NCBI GenBank assembly: GCA_045565285.1
Contig: JBJLFR010000026.1
Span: forward strand, 14,030-78,029
DNA length: 64,000 bases
Reading direction: 5' to 3'
From: CACIIZ01 sp045565285
Lineage (GTDB): Bacteria > Pseudomonadota > Alphaproteobacteria > Rhodobacterales > Rhodobacteraceae
The position numbers and the translations under genes were made by a program. Under the pieces are notes generated by a model. The model did not search any database, had not been told where the DNA came from, and worked only from the letters and a program-made list of their open reading frames with translations. This document shows positions 9,463 to 18,628 of this stretch, piece after piece; position 1 is the stretch's first letter, and each line of letters begins with the position of its first letter.

Positions 9463-10212
9463 ATGAAAAATTGGAATAAAAATAAACCTATTGTATCTCT
9501 TAAGGACGTATATAAATCATTCGGTTCATTAGAGGTTTTAAAAGGAATAACATTTGATGTAATGAAAGGTGAAGTGATTTGTATAATTGGACCTTCAGGT
9601 TCTGGAAAATCAACTTTAATTAGATGTATAAACGCTTTAAATAACATTCAAAAAGGAAGTATAACTGTCAAAGGCCAAGAATTGACAGATCCAAAACTTG
9701 ATAAATTAGAACTGCGTAAAACGGTTGGCATGGTATTCCAACAATATAATTTGTTTCCTCACAAAACTGCCTTAGAAAATATAATGATGGCACCATTATT
9801 AGTTCTAAATCAAGATAAGGTTGAAGTAATGGAAAAGGCCAAAATACTTATAAATAAAGTAAGATTAGAAGGTAAGGAAAATTCATATCCAGGAGAGTTA
9901 TCAGGGGGGCAGCAACAAAGGGTAGCAATTGCAAGATCTTTGGCTATGAGCCCTGACGTAATGTTATTTGATGAAGTAACTGCTGCTTTAGATCCTGAAA
10001 CTGTAAAAGAAGTCTTAGTAACTATTAAAGATCTAGCTCAAGATGGTATGACTTGTATGCTTGTTACACATGAAATGGGTTTTGCAAGAGAAATAGCAGA
10101 CCATATTTATTTTACAGACAGAGGAATTATAGTAGAGCATGGTCCTCCTAAGACTTTTTTTACAAGTGCAAAAGATGAAAGAACAAAAGAGTTTCTAAGC
10201 CAAATACTGTAG
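9463..10212 (+). CDS. ABC transporter ATP-binding protein, polar amino acid type (GlnQ/HisP-like)
   Basis: 249 residues with all ATPase motifs: Walker A GPSGSGKST near residue 45, Q-loop VFQQYNLFPH, signature LSGGQQQRVAIARSLA, Walker B VMLFDEVTAALDPE, and the switch His in LVTHEMGFA. It energises import through the two permeases just upstream (6-base gap). It completes a full four-gene importer with the order binding protein, permease, permease, ATPase. Confidence 0.95.
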   Translation: MKNWNKNKPIVSLKDVYKSFGSLEVLKGITFDVMKGEVICIIGPSGSGKSTLIRCINALNNIQKGSITVKGQELTDPKLDKLELRKTVGMVFQQYNLFPHKTALENIMMAPLLVLNQDKVEVMEKAKILINKVRLEGKENSYPGELSGGQQQRVAIARSLAMSPDVMLFDEVTAALDPETVKEVLVTIKDLAQDGMTCMLVTHEMGFAREIADHIYFTDRGIIVEHGPPKTFFTSAKDERTKEFLSQIL

Positions 10213-10299
10213 GCATTAGAAATAAAAAAATTCAATATAGCTTTACTTAACAAATATTTTTTGACAAGATTTAATTAAATTATCTTATAGGAGGAAAAT

Positions 10300-11316
10300 A
10301 TGACTTTTTTTGAATTTACGAAATTTAAGATTAGAATAATAAGTATCATATTAATAGCAACGTGTTTTTCATTTTCGTTAAATGCTGCAGAATTTACTGG
10401 AAGATTGTCAATGCACTGGAATGATAAACATCACTGCACTAAGCATGCACAAATGTTTGTTGACGAAGTATTTGAAAAGTCAAATGGTAGATTAAAAATT
10501 GAAGTTTTTCATTCTGGTCAACTCTTTGGTATTAGAGAGATAATGGGAGGTATCACTTCAGGTGCAGTTGACTTAGGTGGTGTTGTAGGTGTTGTAGGTT
10601 TCCCAAAAATCAATAAAAATTTTAATGTAGCTACTATACCTGGTCTATTTAATTCTTTTGAACAGCAACGAGAGTTTTTTCTAAAATCTGATAAAGGAGC
10701 AGAAATTTGGGGTGACCTTTTAAAGAAAACAAATTCTACTTTAGTTATGTATAATCCAGTTGGGCCGGTAATGACATTTAGCGGTGCAAGAGAATTAACT
10801 GGAATTGACGCTATGAAAGACTTAAAAGCTAGAAGACTAATAGGTGCTGAAGAACCTATGTGGAAGGCTTATGGTGCAAAAATTGTTGGATTAAAAACAA
10901 GTGAAGTCTATACTGCGCTTCAAACGGGTATGATTGATACCATTAATACTCCTCCACAAAGTATTAGAGCTTATAGTTGGTGGGAATTCTTAAAGTTTGG
11001 TCAAAGACCTTATCAATATTTTGCAGATGCCTATATTATGGCAAATAGTGATTGGTTTAATAAATTGCCAAGTGATCTCCAGAAAATTGTGGTAGATGCA
11101 GGTAAAAAATTTGGTGATGTTTCTACAAATAAAATTATTGGAGTTGGTGAAGAAGTAATCTCTGAATTTGAATCAAGAGGTGGAAAAATGACACTTCTAA
11201 CTGGAACTGAAAAAGATAAATTTGATAATCTTATGTCAGAGAAAATAATACCTGCTATGATGGATAAATTTGATGCCGATGCTTATAAAGCAGCTGAGTC
11301 TTTTGTATCCAAATAG
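10300..11316 (+). CDS. TRAP transporter periplasmic substrate-binding protein (DctP family)
   Basis: 338 residues with a strong Shine-Dalgarno (GGAGG at 10290-10294) before ATG 10300. A signal peptide ends near NAAEFTG. The mature chain has DctP-family landmarks: NGRLKIEVFHSGQLFG, then GGITSGAVDLGG, DLKARRLIG, and the YTALQTGMIDTINTPP stretch near residue 205. Two membrane-subunit genes follow, so the transporter is complete. DctP proteins bind carboxylates, using a conserved Arg; the exact acid is unknown. Confidence 0.93.
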   Translation: MTFFEFTKFKIRIISIILIATCFSFSLNAAEFTGRLSMHWNDKHHCTKHAQMFVDEVFEKSNGRLKIEVFHSGQLFGIREIMGGITSGAVDLGGVVGVVGFPKINKNFNVATIPGLFNSFEQQREFFLKSDKGAEIWGDLLKKTNSTLVMYNPVGPVMTFSGARELTGIDAMKDLKARRLIGAEEPMWKAYGAKIVGLKTSEVYTALQTGMIDTINTPPQSIRAYSWWEFLKFGQRPYQYFADAYIMANSDWFNKLPSDLQKIVVDAGKKFGDVSTNKIIGVGEEVISEFESRGGKMTLLTGTEKDKFDNLMSEKIIPAMMDKFDADAYKAAESFVSK

Positions 11317-11344
11317 ATAATTTTTAATTATTCAATTTGTTTAA

Positions 11345-11857
11345 ATGAATAATCTTTTAGGACCATTGCAATTTATAAATGTGATTTTAACCAAAGTTAC
11401 ATTTTTTATTGCAATGGTTATAGTTTGTGTAATGGTATTAGCTCTTTCAGCCAGTGCTCTAACGAGATATATTTCAGGTCATGGTTTTGATTGGTTCATA
11501 GAACTACCACCCGCTTTGGTTAGTTGGTTAGTTTTTCCTTTGTTGGGACCTTTGTTAAAAACTGGAAATCATATCGAGGTCGACTTTGTGAGCACTTTTG
11601 TATCGCCAAAGAATATAAAATATATAAAATGTTTTGTATATTTAATAAGTTTAGTTTCATCTTTCATTTTTTTTAAAGCGGGTTTAGATGCAACTCTACT
11701 TTTTTATAATCTTGGGCAAATGATGGAACTCGAGATTGATGTTCCTATTTGGATTATGTTCCTATCTTTTCCTGTAGGTTTTATTATAATGGGTTTATTT
11801 TCCTTGGAATTATTGTTAACCACTTCTCTTGATATATATAAAGATAGATCGTCTTAA
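11345..11857 (+). CDS. TRAP transporter small membrane subunit (DctQ family)
   Basis: 170 residues with four hydrophobic segments and the family pattern LSASALTRYISGHGFDWF, then LPPALVSWLVFPLLGPLLKTGNHIEVD split across segments 2 and 3. It couples the binding protein to the large DctM channel. Its stop codon overlaps the start of dctM by one base (TAATG), showing translational coupling. Confidence 0.9.
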   Translation: MNNLLGPLQFINVILTKVTFFIAMVIVCVMVLALSASALTRYISGHGFDWFIELPPALVSWLVFPLLGPLLKTGNHIEVDFVSTFVSPKNIKYIKCFVYLISLVSSFIFFKAGLDATLLFYNLGQMMELEIDVPIWIMFLSFPVGFIIMGLFSLELLLTTSLDIYKDRSS

Positions 11858-13128
11858 TGTTCTCTTTTGCATTAATTTTTTCATTCATTTTATTATTTTT
11901 ATCAGTACCTATTTTTTTAGTCTTTGGGTTAGGTAGTTCAGTAGCAGCAATATGGGGATTAAATTTACCGTGGTCTACTCTTATTCAAATGGCATTCGAG
12001 TCTATGAATAAGCACGTCCTTATAGCTGTACCATTATTTATATTTTCTGGAATGGTAATGTTAAGAGGAGGTGCAGCTAGTAGGTTAGTAAATTTTGCAA
12101 CTTCCCTTGTAGGACATTTGCCAGGTGGACTTGGAATTGCAATGGTTATTGCTATGGGTTTTTTTGCTGCTTTTTGTGGTTCAATTTTAGCTGCAATTAC
12201 TGCTGTTGGAACAATAATGATGCCTAAAATGATAGAGGCTGGTTATCCAAAGCCTTTTGTTATTGTTTTAGCTGCTTCAGCTGCATTACTTGAAGCATTA
12301 ATTCCCCCATCAAATGCAGCTATTTTGTATAGTGCATTAACTTATGTGCCAGTTTCACAAACTTTTGCTGCAGGTGTGATACCTGGATTAATTTTATTGT
12401 TATTCATGATAGCTTTAGTTTTATTTAAATGCAGGCATATTAAAAGATATAAACCATCAACAAATTATGACAAATTTATACTTGGGTTAAAAGCTTTTCC
12501 AGCACTTCTGACACCTCTAATAATTTTAGGTGGAATTTATGGGGGATTGCTTACCCCTTCAGAGTCAGCAGCAGTTTCAGGAATCTGGGCAATTTTTATG
12601 GGTTTTTTAATTTATCGAGAACTTACTATCAGCTCTTTATTGCAAAGTATTAAAGATACAGCGATTACTACTTCCGTGATATTTTCAATAATTGCTATGG
12701 CAACATTCCTAAGCAAAGTATTTACCTATACTCAATTTCCACAATTTATTATTAAGACAATTACTGAAATGGGAGTTGGTTTGAATTTCTTTTGGTTTGC
12801 TATGGCTTTGATTTGTTTAATTTTAGGAACTTTTATTGAAATAGTACCAGTATTTTATCTAACCATTCCAATATTTGCAGCTATTATTTTATCATTTGAT
12901 CAAAGCTTAATTCATCTCTATGTTGTTTTTGTTGCCTTTGCCGGAATTGGAATGATTACTCCACCAGTTTGTGTTGGAATATATACATCAGCAAGTGTTA
13001 TTAAAGAAAATCCAGGTAGTGCTTTTAAAGAAGTACCACTTTTTGTTGCTGTTGGGATATTGTATGGTATTATAATGATATTATTCCCAAGTTTATCAAC
13101 CTGGTTACCTAAATATCTAACTGGTTAA
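11857..13128 (+). CDS. TRAP transporter large membrane subunit (DctM family)
   Basis: 423 residues, about twelve membrane segments, the normal DctM size. Landmarks are VPLFIFSGMVMLRGG near residue 60, the GFFAAFCGSILAAITAVGTI stretch, LLEALIPPSN, and TPSESAAVSGIWA. It uses a sodium gradient to carry the acid presented by DctP. It closes the three-gene operon; the next gene is convergent and begins 7 bases on. Confidence 0.94.
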   Translation: MFSFALIFSFILLFLSVPIFLVFGLGSSVAAIWGLNLPWSTLIQMAFESMNKHVLIAVPLFIFSGMVMLRGGAASRLVNFATSLVGHLPGGLGIAMVIAMGFFAAFCGSILAAITAVGTIMMPKMIEAGYPKPFVIVLAASAALLEALIPPSNAAILYSALTYVPVSQTFAAGVIPGLILLLFMIALVLFKCRHIKRYKPSTNYDKFILGLKAFPALLTPLIILGGIYGGLLTPSESAAVSGIWAIFMGFLIYRELTISSLLQSIKDTAITTSVIFSIIAMATFLSKVFTYTQFPQFIIKTITEMGVGLNFFWFAMALICLILGTFIEIVPVFYLTIPIFAAIILSFDQSLIHLYVVFVAFAGIGMITPPVCVGIYTSASVIKENPGSAFKEVPLFVAVGILYGIIMILFPSLSTWLPKYLTG

Positions 13129-13135
13129 AAAAAAA

Positions 13136-13996
13136 TTATGAAGATTTCGCCCAATCCCAATATAGTTCTCTAATCTTTTTTGTAATAGGTCCAATCTGAT
13201 AGTTTTTTTCCTTAAACGCTTTAACAGGAGTAACTTTCATCATATTCCCTGACATAAATAATTCATCAGCTTCATCAACATCTGTAAATGAAATTACTTT
13301 CTCATGAACTTTATATCCATCTGCTCTAAGATTTGAAATATGCCTATTCCTAGTAATACCAGATAAAAAAGTTCCATTAGGAATAGGTGTAAAAATTTCG
13401 CCATCTTTAACTATAAAAATATTAGCTGTAGCAGTTTCTGCAACATTTCCCATTATATCTGCTACCAAAGCATTTGAAAAACCTTTATCTCGTGCTTCTG
13501 CTAACATCCTTGCATTATTAGGATATAAACACCCAGCTTTTGCATTAACTACATTATCCTCTAAAACAGGGCGTCTAAAACTTGTCGTAGTTAGCGTTGC
13601 TCCTAATTCAGGATCTGCCATGGGAATATCTTCTAAACAAATAGCAAAACCAGTAATTCCCTTTTTTGGAACAATAGCTAAATCTCCTCCTTCAATTGCC
13701 CAATACATAGGTCTAATATAAATTGCTTGACTAGATTTAAATTTCTTAATTCCATCCATAATTATTTCAACCATTTTTTCAGAAGAAACCGTGGGAGTAA
13801 TCATCATTGCTTCTGCAGAATGATTTACTCTATCGCAATGAGCTTTAAGATCTGGAGCCACACCGTCTACATATCTTGCACCGTCAAATACACTACTACC
13901 TAACCAAGATCCATGATCAGCAGCCCTCATTACATATTTATCTTCAGAATACCAAGTACCCTCAAAAAAAGTTCTTACATTTGAACCAGTAGCCAT
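13136..13996 (-). CDS. class IV PLP aminotransferase (branched-chain amino acid aminotransferase family)
   Basis: 286 residues. Landmarks are RAADHGSWLGSSVFDGARYVDG at the N-terminus, the PLP lysine in NAKAGCLYPN, NALVADIMGNVAETATANIF, and GTFLSGITRNRHI. Members of fold type IV transaminate branched-chain amino acids or D-amino acids. The region around the lysine is not the usual IlvE wording, so a substrate other than Val/Leu/Ile is possible. It is monocistronic, with a palindromic terminator just upstream that belongs to the preceding gene. Confidence 0.85.
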   Translation of the reverse strand: MATGSNVRTFFEGTWYSEDKYVMRAADHGSWLGSSVFDGARYVDGVAPDLKAHCDRVNHSAEAMMITPTVSSEKMVEIIMDGIKKFKSSQAIYIRPMYWAIEGGDLAIVPKKGITGFAICLEDIPMADPELGATLTTTSFRRPVLEDNVVNAKAGCLYPNNARMLAEARDKGFSNALVADIMGNVAETATANIFIVKDGEIFTPIPNGTFLSGITRNRHISNLRADGYKVHEKVISFTDVDEADELFMSGNMMKVTPVKAFKEKNYQIGPITKKIRELYWDWAKSS

Positions 13997-14016
13997 GAAA
14001 ATATCCTATATATAAA

Positions 14017-14049
14017 AATGTAATTAGACTTTAAAAGTCTAATTACATT
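14017..14049 (-). terminator. 33-base near-perfect palindrome, probable intrinsic terminator
   Basis: Two perfect 16-base arms flank a single central A (arm pattern AATGTAATTAGACTTT and its complement). On the minus strand the hairpin is followed by a T run (complement of 14014-14018) and lies about 60 bases after the stop of the membrane protein gene at 14113, as expected for an intrinsic terminator. Its position 20 bases before the aminotransferase start also makes an operator role possible. Confidence 0.6.
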
Positions 14050-14112
14050 AGTTCAATATACAATTTATATATATTTAAAAATTTTAAGATTTAAAATTTA
14101 TAATGCAAAAAA

Positions 14113-14526
14113 TTACATATAAATTTTATCAGATAATCCCCAAATCAAAATTGCATTAATTACTGTAAAAACTGCAGGAGCAATATAACCTTCTGAAGTA
14201 TATTCAACTCCTTCCATCTCTGCTACCTCAGAATTTACTGAAATATAACCTAATACAGTAAATATTAAACTTTGTATAAAGAGTATATTAAAATATACCC
14301 ATGTACCTTCTGGACCACCTCGATAAATAATATACAGACCCATTAAAAATGTTGTTAATACAAAAGATCCTGCTAACCTAGCTGGTAAAAGAGCTGACTT
14401 ATGAATACCATATTTCTCCATAAAGTTTTCTGTATTTAAAACAGATTGGTAAGCATAATATCCACCACCTGCTAAATTTATTAAATAAAGAATAAAAATG
14501 AACCACCCATTAAATGCCTCAATCAT
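14113..14526 (-). CDS. four-helix membrane protein of unknown function
   Basis: 137 residues with four clear hydrophobic segments (about 8-25, 47-65, 73-93, 113-132), short charged loops, and a Gly-Gly-Gly-Tyr-Tyr stretch in the first helix. There is no signal peptide or catalytic motif, and I do not recognise the family. It is divergent from the SOUL protein gene across a 99-base promoter region and is followed by the 14017-14049 terminator, so it is probably transcribed alone. Confidence 0.75.
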   Translation of the reverse strand: MIEAFNGWFIFILYLINLAGGGYYAYQSVLNTENFMEKYGIHKSALLPARLAGSFVLTTFLMGLYIIYRGGPEGTWVYFNILFIQSLIFTVLGYISVNSEVAEMEGVEYTSEGYIAPAVFTVINAILIWGLSDKIYM

Positions 14527-14625
14527 GTTAAATCTCCTTTTATTTTTTTATTTTAAACATAATAATAATGATATAATAAAGTTATAGGTCGCTATCAACA
14601 AGTTTTTACTTACCCCATTTACTTA

Positions 14626-15261
14626 ATGTCATTTATGACTCTATTTAGAAAGAAAATGTTTATTATAATTATAATAATTGTGAGTATAATTCCTTTATTA
14701 ATAATAGGGTTTTGGCTGTTAATACCTTTATTATTAGAAAATCCTAAATATACAATCCTACAAAAAAATAAGTATTTTCAACTAAGAAAATATGACGAAA
14801 TGATAATAGCTAAAATTGTTACAAATGGAGAGAGATATGATAGTTTAAGAACAGGTTTTATTCCTCTAGCGCGGTATATCGGTGCAAAAGAGAGGAGTGG
14901 GCCAAAAATTTCTATGACTGCCCCCGTTATGCAGCAAAAAAAGGGAACTAGTACTTGGGAAATTTCTTTTTTTATGCCTTCAAAATTTAATTTTGATCAA
15001 TTACCTCTTTCTAGTAATAATAAAATTAAAATTACAAGAGTTCCAACCAATACTATTGCTGTAGTAACTTTTAGTGGTATTGTAAATACTGTTTTATTAG
15101 AAAAAAAGCTATCAAATTTAATCAGTTGGATTGAAGAAAAAAATTATAAAATCATTTCTAACATGGAACCAATATATTCTTATTATAATGACCCATCCAC
15201 CCCAGGTTTTCTCAGAAAAAACGAAATAATGATACCAGTTGAATTAACTGCTTCAAATTAA
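14626..15261 (+). CDS. membrane-anchored SOUL-domain heme-binding protein
   Basis: 211 residues. A run of isoleucines and leucines at about 12-35 is an N-terminal membrane anchor. The remainder has the SOUL family pattern: KYFQLRKYDEMIIAKI, RYIGAKERSGPKISMTAPVMQQ, WEISFFMPSKF, and a C-terminal GFLRKNEIMIPVE. SOUL/HBP proteins bind heme or tetrapyrroles, but their cellular function in bacteria is poorly defined. It seems to stand alone between divergent and downstream genes. Confidence 0.85.
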   Translation: MSFMTLFRKKMFIIIIIIVSIIPLLIIGFWLLIPLLLENPKYTILQKNKYFQLRKYDEMIIAKIVTNGERYDSLRTGFIPLARYIGAKERSGPKISMTAPVMQQKKGTSTWEISFFMPSKFNFDQLPLSSNNKIKITRVPTNTIAVVTFSGIVNTVLLEKKLSNLISWIEEKNYKIISNMEPIYSYYNDPSTPGFLRKNEIMIPVELTASN

Positions 15262-15359
15262 TATTTGAAAAAAATTCTTATTATTTTATTTTTATTGATT
15301 TTTTTTATTCATATTATAAAATTTATATATGTGAAATTTGCCAACTATTATAGGTTTAA

Positions 15360-16697
15360 ATGAACAAATATTTTAGAGATGCCAGAAAAATAAATCCTAC
15401 AAATTTTTCTCAAGGAATAAATATAGTTAACGATGAAAATAAAGTTGAAATTGGTCCAACTAACTTAGCAATTTCTGAATGGAAAAATTTAAACCTAGAA
15501 CTTCCCAATCTAAAAATAATGAGAGAGTACAGATGGCAAAGGTTAGTTCAGCATATAAATTCGAGAGAATATGCTGGATTATTACTATTTGATCCATTAA
15601 ATATAAGATATGCTACTGATAGTACTAATATGCAAATTTGGAATATGCATAACCCTTTTCGGGCAGTATTAGTTTGCCCTGATGGATATATGGTAATGTG
15701 GGATTACAAAAATTCCCCCTTTTTAAGTAAGTTTAATCCATTAGTAAAAGAACAAAGATTTGGTGCTGATTTATTTTATTTTGCAAGAGGAGATAAATCA
15801 GATTTGGCGGCTGACAAATTTTCAAATGAAATTAGGGTTTTGCTTTCTGAACATTCAGGAAAAAATAAAAAACTAGCAGTCGATAAAATTATGGTAAATG
15901 GTCTAAGAGCATTAGAGGCACAAGGTTTTGAAATTATGGAAGGTGAAGAACTTACAGAAAAAGCCAGATCTATAAAAGGTCATGATGAAATTTTAGCTAT
16001 GAGGTGTGCTTCTGCTGCATGTGAAAATAGTGTTTATCTTATGGAAAAATTTGCTAGAAATAACGTACCCAATGAACAGTTAACTGAAGATGATATTTGG
16101 GCAATTTTACATGCTGAAAATATTAAAAGAGGCGGTGAATGGATAGAAACAAGATTACTTGCCTCAGGACCTAGAACTAATCCTTGGTTTCAAGAATGTG
16201 GACCAAGAGTACCAAAAAATAATGAGATTATTGCTTTTGATACTGATTTAGTTGGAAGTTATGGAATCTGCGTAGATATAAGTAGAACATGGTGGATTGG
16301 TGACGAAAGTCCTAGAAGTGACATGGTTTACTCAATGAACCACGCTCATGAACATATTATGACTAATATGGAAATGTTAAAACCAGGAGTATCTATGGAG
16401 GAATTAACACATAAAGCTCATGTTCTAGATCCTATATTCCAAAAAGGAAAATATGGAGTTTTAATGCACGGTGTTGGCTTATGTGATGAATGGCCTTCTA
16501 TAACTTATCCAGATGGATTTGTAGAGGGTGCTTATGATTATCCTCTGGAAGAAGGTATGGTACTATGTGTTGAGGTATTAGCTAGTCCAGAAAATGGAGA
16601 TTTTTCAATTAAATTAGAAGATCAAGTTTTAATAACTTCCAATGGTTATGAAAATTTGACTAAATATCCTTTCGATTCAAAACTAATGGGAATTTAA
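15360..16697 (+). CDS. dddP: DMSP lyase DddP (M24 metallopeptidase fold)
   Basis: 445 residues, the length of characterised DddP. All metal ligands known from Ruegeria DddP are present with a one-residue offset: D294 and D296 (AFDTD), D306 (CVDISRT), H370 (LMHGVG), E405 (CVEV) and E420 (KLEDQ). The proposed catalytic Asp377 corresponds to D376 in GLCDEWP. The N-terminal YRWQRL, FDPLNIRYATDSTNM and NPFRA stretches also match the family from memory. The enzyme cleaves dimethylsulfoniopropionate to DMS and acrylate in the cytoplasm. An HD-domain protein starts 3 bases downstream, then an alpha/beta hydrolase. No acrylate-handling or BCCT uptake gene is next to it. Confidence 0.93.
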   Translation: MNKYFRDARKINPTNFSQGINIVNDENKVEIGPTNLAISEWKNLNLELPNLKIMREYRWQRLVQHINSREYAGLLLFDPLNIRYATDSTNMQIWNMHNPFRAVLVCPDGYMVMWDYKNSPFLSKFNPLVKEQRFGADLFYFARGDKSDLAADKFSNEIRVLLSEHSGKNKKLAVDKIMVNGLRALEAQGFEIMEGEELTEKARSIKGHDEILAMRCASAACENSVYLMEKFARNNVPNEQLTEDDIWAILHAENIKRGGEWIETRLLASGPRTNPWFQECGPRVPKNNEIIAFDTDLVGSYGICVDISRTWWIGDESPRSDMVYSMNHAHEHIMTNMEMLKPGVSMEELTHKAHVLDPIFQKGKYGVLMHGVGLCDEWPSITYPDGFVEGAYDYPLEEGMVLCVEVLASPENGDFSIKLEDQVLITSNGYENLTKYPFDSKLMGI

Positions 16698-16700
16698 TAA

Positions 16701-17315
16701 ATGGAATCAAAAAAAGTTAAATTCACAGAAATGAAAGATGGTGATGAAGAAGATTACTTGTTATTAAAAGAACTAGAAAAGCCATATATTTCAATGACTT
16801 CAGATAGAATAATTGAAGAACTACGAAAACAAGGTGCAATATCCTTGGAGGGTTATCAAATAACACGGCTAGAACATGGACTTCAATCTGGTACCAAAGC
16901 ATTTAGAGATGGTGCGGATATTGACTGGATAGTTGGAGCACTACTACACGATATTGGGGATGGTCTAGCCCCTCAAAATCACGACAGAATGTCCGCAGAA
17001 GTAATTCGCCCTTTTGTAAGGGAAGAGGTTTCTTGGGTTGTTGAGCATCATGGAATATTTCAAATGATATATTACGCCCATCATTATGGGTGGGATAGAA
17101 ATGCACGAGATCAATTCAAAGATAATATTTACTTTAAATCTTGCTCTGATTTTTGCGAAAGATGGGATCAAAGTTGTTTTGATCCGAATTATAAGTATAA
17201 ACCTATAGAATTTTTTGAACCAATGATTAAAGAGGTTTTTTATAGAAAAGCATATGACCCAGCAAATATTAAGCCTCAAAAAGTTGTAGGATTACCTCAA
17301 ATAAAAAAAATATAA
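16701..17315 (+). CDS. HD-domain protein, possible PhnZ/TmpB-like diiron oxygenase
   Basis: 204 residues. Metal-ligand candidates follow the order seen in HD-domain oxygenases: H59 (RLEHGLQSG), H83-D84 (LLHDIGDGLAP), H94 (QNHDR), H116-H117 (VVEHHGIF) and D156 (ERWDQSCF). H127-H128 is also conserved-looking. HD proteins of this type include phosphohydrolases and mixed-valence diiron oxygenases that cleave C-P or C-N bonds (PhnZ, TmpB). The gene begins 3 bases after dddP and is surely cotranscribed, which hints at a step in organosulfur or osmolyte use. The reaction is unknown. Confidence 0.78.
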   Translation: MESKKVKFTEMKDGDEEDYLLLKELEKPYISMTSDRIIEELRKQGAISLEGYQITRLEHGLQSGTKAFRDGADIDWIVGALLHDIGDGLAPQNHDRMSAEVIRPFVREEVSWVVEHHGIFQMIYYAHHYGWDRNARDQFKDNIYFKSCSDFCERWDQSCFDPNYKYKPIEFFEPMIKEVFYRKAYDPANIKPQKVVGLPQIKKI

Positions 17316-17346
17316 TATATTTAAATCCATTATTATTGGCATTATT

Positions 17347-18297
17347 TTGAAGTATAAAAGTATCGATCCCTCAATATTTAAGTTTATTAATGAAGCAAAT
17401 GAATTATTTCCCCAAAAGCCATATGAGATAGGAGCCACAAAATCTCGGGAAATTTTTTCAAAACATTCTGAAAGCTTATACCAAAAAAGAACAAATAAAA
17501 TTTCTGTGATAGACGATTATTTCAAAACTGAAAATAAAATAGTCAAAATAAGGTTATATAAACCTAATAATAATGATAAAGCTTCTGCCGGAATGATCTA
17601 TATCCATGGCGGCGGTTGGATTATGGGAGATTTGAATTCTCATGATTCTGTGTGTGTGGATTTATCAATTAACTGCAATATTATTGTAATTTCTATTGAT
17701 TATTCTCTTTCTCCAGAACATCCATACCCTATAGCACTAAATGAATGCTATTCACTTTATTTGCAATATCTTAATAAAACAAACTTTTTTAAAAATCTTA
17801 ATTTAAACAATATTTTAATAGCAGGAGATTCCGCTGGAGGAAATTTATCAGCTGCTTTAAATCTAAAAATTAAAAAAGAACATCTACCATTGCCAAAAGG
17901 ACAAATATTAATTTATCCATGCCTATCTTTAGATTTTAATTCATATTCTTATCTTAAATATTCAGATGCACCCATTTTAGATAGAAAAACCATGATATGG
18001 TTTTGGGAAAATTATTTAGGTAAAAATTTGAATAGCACTAATCCAAATGCAGTGCCAGAGTTAGAAGAGGATTTGTACGGCCTACCAGACACTGTTGTTT
18101 GCACAGCTGAAATTGATCCATTAGCCTCAGATGGAATAAAATTTATAAATAAACTTAATGATAAATTTGTAGATAATGTTCATATACATGCAAAAAATTT
18201 AGTGCATGGTTTTATAAGGTTCAGAGAAGAAGGATCTCCATCAGAACATTATTTTCAATTAATTTGTAAAGAGATTTCTAAAATAATTAAAAAATAA
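17347..18297 (+). CDS. alpha/beta hydrolase, hormone-sensitive lipase family
   Basis: 316 residues. The family oxyanion motif HGGGWIMGD (about 87-95) and the nucleophile elbow GDSAGGN are plain. The acid is likely the Asp in AEIDPLASD, and the His is in LVHGFIRF near the C-terminus. These enzymes hydrolyse short-chain esters or lactones. The start is TTG at 17347, 31 bases after the HD gene, with a weak ribosome site. It probably belongs to the dddP transcript. The substrate is unknown. Confidence 0.85.
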   Translation: MKYKSIDPSIFKFINEANELFPQKPYEIGATKSREIFSKHSESLYQKRTNKISVIDDYFKTENKIVKIRLYKPNNNDKASAGMIYIHGGGWIMGDLNSHDSVCVDLSINCNIIVISIDYSLSPEHPYPIALNECYSLYLQYLNKTNFFKNLNLNNILIAGDSAGGNLSAALNLKIKKEHLPLPKGQILIYPCLSLDFNSYSYLKYSDAPILDRKTMIWFWENYLGKNLNSTNPNAVPELEEDLYGLPDTVVCTAEIDPLASDGIKFINKLNDKFVDNVHIHAKNLVHGFIRFREEGSPSEHYFQLICKEISKIIKK

Positions 18298-18305
18298 ATT
18301 TCTAT

Positions 18306-18626
18306 TTAATTTATATTCAAATCTGTAGATGTTATTTCCGATTCGTAATTATAAATAAATACACCAGAAAAGTTACTTTCCTTATAAACAAAAGTCTTCT
18401 TAAGATCAGAAAAAAAATCTTGTGAATTATCTTCAAAATTCTTTAAATCCTTACTTGTTTCAAATTTTAGATGTATAGCTACACTTCCACATTGCCCAAT
18501 AGATATATTTAGAGAACGCATATTGAATTTTACAATTTTTTTTCCTAACGCTTCCGAGCAAAATGTAGCTGCAACTTTTGCTTCACTTAATCCCTGAAAT
18601 TTATAATTATAAATCTTTGCATACAT
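18306..18626 (-). CDS. small protein of unknown function downstream of GAF gene
   Basis: 106 residues of mixed alpha/beta character, without signal peptide or membrane segment. Length and pattern resemble a ferredoxin-like (Dabb/ABM) fold, but no motif proves that. It starts 2 bases after the stop of the GAF gene, so the two form an operon. I do not recognise the family. Confidence 0.6.
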   Translation of the reverse strand: MYAKIYNYKFQGLSEAKVAATFCSEALGKKIVKFNMRSLNISIGQCGSVAIHLKFETSKDLKNFEDNSQDFFSDLKKTFVYKESNFSGVFIYNYESEITSTDLNIN

Positions 18627-18628
18627 AA

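Noticed and set aside
10261..10299. Perfect TTGACA -35 box before the TRAP operon
   Set aside because: The matching -10 would overlap the strong GGAGG ribosome site, leaving it out of the transcript, or need a 14-base spacer. Probably chance.
16965..17279. 104-codon open frame on the minus strand
   Set aside because: Antisense to the HD-domain gene, whose motifs are clear in the sense frame.
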